A DNA stretch of 61,779 nt, taken from NCBI GenBank assembly GCA_001800245.1, contig MGVA01000069.1, positions 1-61,779 on the forward strand. Direction: 5' to 3'. The notes beneath the pieces were generated by a model. The model was not told where the DNA came from. It made no database searches and worked only from the letters and a program-made list of their open reading frames with translations. This stretch comes from Elusimicrobia bacterium RIFOXYA12_FULL_51_18. Lineage in GTDB: Bacteria; Elusimicrobiota; Elusimicrobia; Elusimicrobiales; UBA9959. Made by a program: the position numbers and the translations under genes. Position 1 is the stretch's first letter; each line of letters starts with the position of its first letter. Below, one piece after another: positions 52,715-58,878 of the stretch.

Positions 52715-52753
52715 GAGGGCTCGCTATAGAACAGGATCAGCCGAATGTTCATA

Positions 52754-53902
52754 TTATTTAGTTGCGCGCCCTATATCTTCTATTGCGGCGCCGGGGTAAT
52801 ATTGCCGTAGTATTTTTTTATAGTTCCTGCCGTTATTAGCCATATACTTGGCGCCTTCCTGGCACATGCCTACGCCGTGCCCCCAGCCTCTGCCGGTAAA
52901 CTCGTAGCCGCCGTTAAGGGGCGCGACACGCGTAATAAGGGTGCTCTTAATATCGTAGGTGCCGAAAACCTTGCGCAGATCGGAAGTGTTGACGGTGAAA
53001 GAACCTGAGTCGGTTAAGAACCGCAGGCTGACAGCGCGTCCTGAGCGGTCGCGTTTATAAACGCGGATGCTTTTTATTTTAAGAGCGGAAGAACCCCTCT
53101 TCTGGATAAAAGACAGCAGATCGCGGGTGGTAGCGTAGAAGTCCCATTTGTAATGACTGGAAGGGGAACAGAACGGGTCCTTGACTCCGTACAGAGGCTT
53201 GACCACATCTTCGCCCCAGGCGGAACTGGCGCTGGCCGTATGCCCGCCGCAACAGGCGTGAAAAAAAGCGGTGATAAGCCTGCCTTTGTATTTCAACACT
53301 TCTCCGCGGGTGGAGTTGACGGCGTCCACGATCCGCGCGTTCATACCGGACGCGCCGTTATAAACCTGCGTTTCCACCCCGTCCGTTATATCATAATCCT
53401 TTTTCGGATTTACGTTTTTAAGCGCGTAAGTGCGCGAGGCCACAGCCTGGGCTTTCAGCGCCTCCAGCGGCCAATCGGGGCTCATTTCCACCGGCAACAC
53501 GCCGTAGAGATAGTCTTCTATGGAAAGGTGCTCGACAACTTCCAGTTTTTCGGCGGCGGCCGTCCTTATGTACATATCACCCTTATAGAAACGGCCATTC
53601 AGCTTTACCCTGTCTCCGCCATCCGCGGCAAGAAGCTTGACCGGCGATTGCAATGTGGTCCCCGCCACCGCCAGTTGGGCCGGACTGATATACTTAACCT
53701 CGTAGGTGGATTTGTCCAGCAGCATGTACTTCTGGCCGGTCTTGACCTCAAGGGCGTAAACCTTGCCGGAAGTCTTAAGTTTGAATTGCGCGGTGTTGCG
53801 GGAAATGGCGACTCTGATGATCTTGGAATTCCCATCGCCGGAATCCGCCGCAAAACTGATTGGGGAAAGGAATATCAGGGCGCAAAAAAAAAGTCTAAGC
53901 AT
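52754..53902 (-). CDS. SpoIID/LytB-domain secreted protein
   Basis: A 382-aa exported protein with signal peptide ending SFAADSG. The first third is an SH3-like or amidase-enhancer N-domain. The SpoIID core contains YLYGVLPVEMSPDWPLEALKAQAVASRTYAL, identified by the VLPVEM and EALKAQAVASRTYA blocks. The end has GRGWGHGVGMCQEGA. In sporulating bacteria SpoIID cuts glycan strands; in Gram-negative bacteria this family is linked to cell-wall remodelling. It lies 14 nt after ruvB. Confidence 0.9.
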   Translation of the reverse strand: MLRLFFCALIFLSPISFAADSGDGNSKIIRVAISRNTAQFKLKTSGKVYALEVKTGQKYMLLDKSTYEVKYISPAQLAVAGTTLQSPVKLLAADGGDRVKLNGRFYKGDMYIRTAAAEKLEVVEHLSIEDYLYGVLPVEMSPDWPLEALKAQAVASRTYALKNVNPKKDYDITDGVETQVYNGASGMNARIVDAVNSTRGEVLKYKGRLITAFFHACCGGHTASASSAWGEDVVKPLYGVKDPFCSPSSHYKWDFYATTRDLLSFIQKRGSSALKIKSIRVYKRDRSGRAVSLRFLTDSGSFTVNTSDLRKVFGTYDIKSTLITRVAPLNGGYEFTGRGWGHGVGMCQEGAKYMANNGRNYKKILRQYYPGAAIEDIGRATK

Positions 53903-53915
53903 TGGTGATCGGAAC

Positions 53916-54941
53916 TTATAAGAATTTATCCTGTGCGGGCATTTTCAAACCGAGGTGCAGATAGGCTTTACCGGTCAGGATTCTGCCCCTGGCGGTGCGC
54001 TGAATGAAACCCGACTGCATCAGGAACGGTTCTATAACATCCGTAAGCGTGTCTGTCTCTTCCGAAATGGCCACGGCCAGAGTTTCCGCGCCCACCGGTC
54101 CGCCTCCGAATTTTTCGGCCACCGTAAGGAGCAGTCTTCGGTCGAGGCTGTCCAGCCCCTCCTTGTCTATTTCAAGGGAAGTCATGGCTTCCAGGGTAAC
54201 GTCCGGGCTTATCACGCCGTCCGCTCTGACCTGCGCGAAGTCCCGCACGCGTTTAAGCAGACGATTGGCGATTCTGGGCGTACCGCGCGATCGCGCCGCG
54301 ATGTGCGCGAGCCCTTCCGGAGTGGCTTCGGTTTTAAGGATGCGGGCGGACCTCGCCAGGATCCGCTCTATTTCGGGCTGGCCATAGAAACCTAAATTAA
54401 AAACAATGCCGAAGCGGTCGCGCAGAGGCCCGGTCAGGAGACCGCTCCTGGTAGTCGCGCCGACAAGAGTGAACCGCGGTACGGACAACCGGAGAGTGGT
54501 TGCGCCGGGTCCGGTCCCGGTGCTGATGAAAAAAAGAAAATCCTCCATCACTGGATAAAGAGCTTCTTCCACGGCGGCGTTAAGACGGTGTATTTCGTCT
54601 ATAAAAAGTATATCGCCTTCCTGCAGTTCGGTGGTCAGCATGGCCGCAAGATCTCCCGGTTTGCCGAGCACCGGCCCGGAAGTGACTTTGATATTAACTC
54701 CCATCTCATGCGCCAGGATATGGCTGAGAGTCGTCTTGCCGAGGCCGGGGGGGGAATAGAAAAGACAGTGGTCCAACGCTTCTTTGCGGCCCTTGGCGGC
54801 CTCTATAAATACGCGCAGATTTTCCTTAAGTTTTTCCTGGCCCACGAATTCATCCAGACTGGAAGGCCGGAGGGCGTGGTCCATGTATTTAACCTCGTCT
54901 CCGAACGCTTTCGGGCTGAGAAAATTTTCTTTTTCGGGCAT
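53916..54941 (-). CDS. ruvB: Holliday junction branch migration helicase RuvB
   Basis: A 341-aa AAA+ motor that drives branch migration with Ruv[16 protein letters not shown], Walker A PPGLGKTT, Walker [10 protein letters not shown], the [18 protein letters not shown] sensor region and a winged-helix C-terminus are present. The start at 54941 (MPEKENF) is preferred; upstream codons fall in a palindromic repeat. Confidence 0.96.
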   Translation of the reverse strand: MPEKENFLSPKAFGDEVKYMDHALRPSSLDEFVGQEKLKENLRVFIEAAKGRKEALDHCLFYSPPGLGKTTLSHILAHEMGVNIKVTSGPVLGKPGDLAAMLTTELQEGDILFIDEIHRLNAAVEEALYPVMEDFLFFISTGTGPGATTLRLSVPRFTLVGATTRSGLLTGPLRDRFGIVFNLGFYGQPEIERILARSARILKTEATPEGLAHIAARSRGTPRIANRLLKRVRDFAQVRADGVISPDVTLEAMTSLEIDKEGLDSLDRRLLLTVAEKFGGGPVGAETLAVAISEETDTLTDVIEPFLMQSGFIQRTARGRILTGKAYLHLGLKMPAQDKFL

Positions 54942-54963
54942 AAATCTGTTTCGCGCACCCACC

Positions 54964-55001
54964 TGTCGCACCCCGCGCTAAACACATGCGCGGGGCGGAT
55001 C
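54964..55001. repeat. Single palindromic unit (D) between ruvB and ruvA
   Basis: A 38-nt unit nearly identical to the terminal units of element A (CGCACCCCGCGC, then a short centre, then GCGCGGGGCGGAT). It lies inside the ruvC-ruvA-ruvB operon, 22 nt before the ruvB start. Confidence 0.75.
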
Positions 55002-55008
55002 ACTAATT

Positions 55009-55626
55009 TCAGCCTGGCGACAGTCTTTTAAGCGTGCGCTTAAGCAATTGCTCGGCGCTCTCGGTGTCCGGGCGTTCTTCCGCGGCTGCCGCTTCCAGCG
55101 CGGCCTTGGCGTCACCGGCTTTAAAGCCAAGATTTGATAAGGCGTTAAGCACCTGCGCATAAGAGCCTTGCGCTGTAAAAATCCCCAACCGGACCGTCCC
55201 GGCAGTTTGAAAGTCCGGCATTTTATCTTTGAGGGCCGTTATCAGTTTATCCGCGGTCTTAGCGGTAAAGCCGAATATGGATGTTAAAAGTTTGGGATCG
55301 TTCTTTATGACGGCCTGTTTGAAATCCGGCAGGGATTTTAACGCCTTATTAAGGTAATCCAGGGCTTTTTTTGCGCCCGTATTGGGCACTGAGCCGCGGA
55401 ACAGGTCAAATAGATTTTTCTCCTCTTTAGTCAGGAAACCGTAAAGCGCGGCTCCGCCGTACATACTGATGGATTCCGCCGTCAGCACACAGACCTCGCT
55501 GCCCTCCGGCCCTAGGTTTCGGAGGGAAAATTCGCATAGGAACACCTCGTAACCGACGCCGCAGGTTTCGATAACGGCGCTTTCGTCCGTCTTAAGAACT
55601 ATGGAACCGCGCAGAGATGCGATCAC
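55009..55626 (-). CDS. ruvA: Holliday junction DNA helicase subunit RuvA
   Basis: A 205-aa junction-binding protein. The N-terminal OB fold begins MIASLRGSIVLKTDESAVIETCGVGYEVFL, shown by its core VIETCGVGYEV. A diverged helix-hairpin-helix region and a C-terminal RuvB-contact domain follow. Sequence is less conserved than its partners, but the place between ruvC (4-nt overlap) and ruvB settles the assignment. Confidence 0.9.
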   Translation of the reverse strand: MIASLRGSIVLKTDESAVIETCGVGYEVFLCEFSLRNLGPEGSEVCVLTAESISMYGGAALYGFLTKEEKNLFDLFRGSVPNTGAKKALDYLNKALKSLPDFKQAVIKNDPKLLTSIFGFTAKTADKLITALKDKMPDFQTAGTVRLGIFTAQGSYAQVLNALSNLGFKAGDAKAALEAAAAEERPDTESAEQLLKRTLKRLSPG

Positions 55627-56228
55627 CTGATCCTCCAGATCAGATCACCTGATTTCCGCTTGGTTATGGTTCGGGGCCCGTCCGGCGGCATGGCGTTTTT
55701 AACGGAGTTAAAAGCGAACGGATTTGAGCCCGCCGCCCTGGACATGGCGGCTTTAAAAGGCGCAACCCTTATGTGGCAGATAGCGGCGGCCATGGCATCC
55801 GCGATATCGTCGGGACGGGGGATTTCCTTAAGGCTAAGGGTTATCTGTACAATTCTCTGCATCTGAGGTTTTCCCGCGCTGCCGCTGCCGCTGATAGTCT
55901 TCTTGATAGTTTTGGGATTGTAAGACGTTATCTTCCGGGAAAGCTTTTCACAGGCCAAAAGTATGACGCCGCGGGCATGGGTGGTGTTGGCCTGGGTATC
56001 GGCTCTCTTGGAAAAAAAAACCTCCTCTATAGCCGCTTCATCCGGCGCGTGGTCTCTTATGATGGAGCTTAAAGCGTCAAAAATCTCGGCCAGACGTTTT
56101 TGCAGCGGCAGGCCTTTCTCCGTATGGATAAGCCCGGAAGCCAGGAGCCGCGGGGGGACCGGCGGGGAGTTTTCAAGCACCGCCCAGCCGGTGCGGTCAA
56201 GTCCGGGGTCTATGCCTAATATTTTCAT
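55623..56228 (-). CDS. ruvC: Holliday junction resolvase RuvC
   Basis: A 201-aa RNase H-fold endonuclease. Catalytic acids are in LGIDPGLDRTGWAVL (first Asp), AAIEEVFF (Glu) and the C-terminal DDIADAMAAAICH (Asp pair). The start at 56228 (MKILGIDPG) is chosen over 56258. About 30 residues follow the last motif. It cuts junctions processed by RuvAB and opens the ruvCAB operon, 112 nt after yebC. Confidence 0.94.
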   Translation of the reverse strand: MKILGIDPGLDRTGWAVLENSPPVPPRLLASGLIHTEKGLPLQKRLAEIFDALSSIIRDHAPDEAAIEEVFFSKRADTQANTTHARGVILLACEKLSRKITSYNPKTIKKTISGSGSAGKPQMQRIVQITLSLKEIPRPDDIADAMAAAICHIRVAPFKAAMSRAAGSNPFAFNSVKNAMPPDGPRTITKRKSGDLIWRIR

Positions 56229-56339
56229 GGGGGCGCTCACAAAATCGCAAAGGCACAAGTTACAAACCGGAAAAAGCGACGGTTTGTGTTCAGAGATCTT
56301 GCTGCCGCGTGCGCTTTCGTGTTCATGTGTTCCTGTGCT

Positions 56340-57092
56340 TTATTCCAGTTTGGCCAGGATGGCGTCGGGAATGTCAAAATTTGAATGCACTTTCTGCACA
56401 TCGTCGTGGTCTTCCAGGTTGTTCATCATATTTACCACCTGCTGGGCTTTATCTTCTCCCACCGCCACTTCATTTTTAGCCAACATCGTCAACTCGGCGA
56501 GAACGATGGCAATCTTGCGCTCTTCCAGTTTTTTCTTGATGACCTCAAAATCCGCCGGAGCGGTTATGATCTCGTATTCGTCGGAGCCGGGGGGAGACTT
56601 AAAATCCTCGGCGCCCAGATCGATAGCCAGTGTCATTAACTCGTCTTCCTTTGCGTCGGACTTTTTAACGGACATATAGCCTTTAGGTTCGAACATCCAG
56701 GCCACGCAGCCGGTACTTCCGATATTGCCGCCGGAAACTTCAAAGATCTTACGGATTTCACTGAATACGCGATTCCGGTTATCGGTGGTAACTTCCACCA
56801 GAACTGCGATCCCGCCGGGACCGAAACCCTCGTACATTATTTCTTCGTAAGTCACGCCGGGAAGCTGCCCGGTGCCGCGCATAACGGCGCGTTTAACGTT
56901 TTCCACAGGCATATTTGCGTTCTTGGCGTCTTCCATGGCCTTGCGCAGACGGGGGTTTTCATCCGGCTTGCCGCCGCCTATTTTGGCGGCCATTGTTATC
57001 TCTTTTATAATTTTTGTGAAGACCTTGCCTTTCTTGGCATCGGTGATGGCTTTTTTATGTTTTATTCCCGCCCAATGAGAGTGTCCACCCAT
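56340..57092 (-). CDS. yebC: YebC/TACO1-family regulatory protein
   Basis: A 250-aa protein of full family length. GGHSHWAGIKHKKAITDAKKGK, represented by its core GHSHWAGIKHKK, is the invariant N-terminus; MPVENVKRAVMRGTG and EIMYEGFGPGGIAVLVE also match. Members act as DNA-binding regulators or as ribosome-associated factors relieving stalling. It is next to ruvC, a frequent pairing. Confidence 0.95.
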   Translation of the reverse strand: MGGHSHWAGIKHKKAITDAKKGKVFTKIIKEITMAAKIGGGKPDENPRLRKAMEDAKNANMPVENVKRAVMRGTGQLPGVTYEEIMYEGFGPGGIAVLVEVTTDNRNRVFSEIRKIFEVSGGNIGSTGCVAWMFEPKGYMSVKKSDAKEDELMTLAIDLGAEDFKSPPGSDEYEIITAPADFEVIKKKLEERKIAIVLAELTMLAKNEVAVGEDKAQQVVNMMNNLEDHDDVQKVHSNFDIPDAILAKLE

Positions 57093-57201
57093 GATATGCT
57101 CCTTTTTAATTACGCGCGTGATAAAATAAATTCTATAATAATAAGCGTGCTTTCACAAGCGATCGTATCAGTACGTACTCCGGGCCGAATTCAGTTCAAT
57201 A

Positions 57202-57435
57202 GCCCGGCGGTTTAAGCCGCCTCGCTCGATTAGTTCGCGCGGGGTGCGGATAAAACCAACTCCTTTCCGGAAAGGGGTTCAGCCGTCCTGGCCCTCACGC
57301 AGTGAGTTGGCCGACAGCGCCGATGAAAGGGGAAAACCACGGTTTTCCCCTTGGAAAGCACCGGGCCGGGTTCCTCTGGAGGCCCGGCGGTTAAACCGCC
57401 CCGCGCGCGGTTAGTTCGCGCGGGGTGCGGATAAA
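57202..57435. repeat. Composite palindromic repeat element B
   Basis: The gap 57093-57438 holds an element bounded by two direct copies of a 53-nt unit (57202-57254 and 57382-57435; GGCGGTT ... CCGCC ... TTAGTTCGCGCGGGGTGCGGATAAA read as blocks). Inside is a perfect 12-bp stem with a 2-nt loop (57327-57352, AAGGGGAAAACC/GGTTTTCCCCTT). Read on the minus strand, the module order matches element A: CGCACCCCGCGC, GCGCGGGGCGG, CCGCCGGGC, CCCGGTGCT, a hairpin and TTTCATCG. The right copy ends 3 nt before the tRNA. Confidence 0.75.
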
Positions 57436-57438
57436 GGG

Positions 57439-57512
57439 GCCCCCTTAGCTCAACTGGATAGAGCGACTGCCTTCGGAGCAGTAGGTTGCAGGTTCGAATC
57501 CCGCAGGGGGCA
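57439..57512 (+). tRNA. tRNA-Arg (anticodon UCG)
   Basis: A 74-nt cloverleaf. Acceptor GCCCCCT pairs with AGGGGGC, followed by discriminator A and no encoded CCA. The D stem is GCTC/GAGC. The anticodon stem ACTGC/GCAGT encloses CTTCGGA, giving UCG, which reads CGA. The T loop is TTCGAAT. The T stem GCAGG/CCCGC has one A-C mismatch. Repeat element B ends only 3 nt upstream, so the promoter must lie inside the repeat or beyond it. Confidence 0.93.
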
Positions 57513-57777
57513 TTAATTTAGAGGACTGGACAACCAGCGCTTACAGGCAGAATCCCGCCTTCTAACAAGATCGTGAGATCAATACCCGCGTGGACACCAT
57601 ATTGTCAGTTTAATTATTCCGCCGAAACCGCCTCAGACGCGGGGGAACCGTTTTGCTATATTCGCCGACCGGCAAATTGCCGAAAAACGGAGCTTCCGGT
57701 CCTCCGTTCCGTATGGCGTAACTTTTTTGTAATCAATCCTTAATGTTCCTGAAAGACGGATATAAGAGAATATATAC
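57513..57777. other. Structured intergenic region before the HEAT-repeat gene
   Basis: No gene is visible. Positions about 57660-57710 contain nested stems: CGGCAA-A-TTGCCG, GACCGG/CCGGTC and AACGGA/TCCGTT. The last two compete with each other. A TTTTTT run follows near 57725. This could be a terminator for the tRNA or a folded leader of the gene at 57778. It was compared by eye with c-di-GMP riboswitches without a convincing match. Confidence 0.35.
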
Positions 57778-58866
57778 ATGATAGTGGCTAAATCTATGCT
57801 TCTGATCTTATTGGTTGCCGGGTTCGCATGCGGCCAGGAAATCCCCAATAAAGATCTGGGGCGCAAAGCGCTTGAGACGGCTCTTTCGTACATAAAAAGC
57901 CCGGATGCGGACATCCGCGGCATGGCGGCTGATATCCTCGGGCAGACCGGCAACAGATCGGCCGCCGGAGTGTTGAAAAAAATGCTGGCGGACACTGATA
58001 AACACACACGCATAAGCGCCGCGGAGGCGCTCTGGCGTCTGGATGACCCATCCGGTCTTAAGGTTGTTTACTCCATAATAGGCGATGTGCCTGCCCAAGG
58101 CGCCGCGGGCAATTCTCCGCTGGTGGAACTGAAAATAATTTCGCAGAACAAGATCCGGGAGCATGCAATAGAAGCACTGGCACGAATAAAAGAGGAAAAA
58201 GCGGCGGACATGCTTTTCAATCTTAAGAACGACAATTACGGTTCCATAAGGGATGTCGCCGCCAGGGAACTGGCCCGACTGGGGTATTCGGAGGAACTCG
58301 CGCAGTTTCTGGACGCGCTTGCCAGTGAGGACGAAGCGATGCGCTTTGAAGGCGCTAATATTCTGGGTAAGATCTGTAATTCCGGCGCCATAGAGCCGCT
58401 AAAAAGCCTATTGGCGGCCGAAAAATCCATGCGGGTCAGGATAGCCGCGCTTGACGCTTTAAAATGCATGTCCGGCAAAAAAGCCGCGCTGCCGGAACTC
58501 CTGAAACTTGCTGACGACGAAAATCCAACAATAAAATTTAAAGCCGTGAGCGTCCTCGGCGCGATACCGGATAAAAGGGCTTTTGAAAAAATAAAAGAGA
58601 TTTCCGAAGCTACCAATGACATCAGCCTGAAGATCGCGGCATTCACGGGGCTCGTCACTGGAGGAGGAAAGCCGGATACGGAAGTGCTTACGCGGGCCTT
58701 TGACTCCAATAATCAGGACGTGAAACTTGAAGCCCTGAAAGCTCTTCAAGAGGTGCCTGATACGGACGCCAAGCCCTATCTATTGCTCGCTCTCGAAGAC
58801 AACAGCGTAAATGTAAGGCTTGGCGCGGCGCTGCAGGTTTTAAAAAGGTTTTCAAGAAAAAAGTAA
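57778..58866 (+). CDS. Exported HEAT-repeat protein
   Basis: A 362-aa protein with an N-terminal signal (SMLLILLVAGFAC). About nine HEAT/PBS-type helical repeats of 30-36 residues follow, such as DIRGMAADILGQTG, KHTRISAAEALWRLDD and VKLEALKALQEV. These make a superhelical binding surface; no catalytic motif is present. It may scaffold other envelope proteins. A secreted metalloprotease gene follows 12 nt later, so the two may work together. Confidence 0.75.
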   Translation: MIVAKSMLLILLVAGFACGQEIPNKDLGRKALETALSYIKSPDADIRGMAADILGQTGNRSAAGVLKKMLADTDKHTRISAAEALWRLDDPSGLKVVYSIIGDVPAQGAAGNSPLVELKIISQNKIREHAIEALARIKEEKAADMLFNLKNDNYGSIRDVAARELARLGYSEELAQFLDALASEDEAMRFEGANILGKICNSGAIEPLKSLLAAEKSMRVRIAALDALKCMSGKKAALPELLKLADDENPTIKFKAVSVLGAIPDKRAFEKIKEISEATNDISLKIAAFTGLVTGGGKPDTEVLTRAFDSNNQDVKLEALKALQEVPDTDAKPYLLLALEDNSVNVRLGAALQVLKRFSRKK

Positions 58867-58878
58867 CAGCATGATATT

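Noticed and set aside
57202..57435. CRISPR array
   Set aside because: Only two long repeat units with unequal internal palindromes and no regular spacers or cas genes.
57640..57740. c-di-GMP riboswitch
   Set aside because: Some pieces resemble the class I core (a GCTTCCGG-like stretch), but the conserved joining segments and tetraloop receptor pattern are missing.
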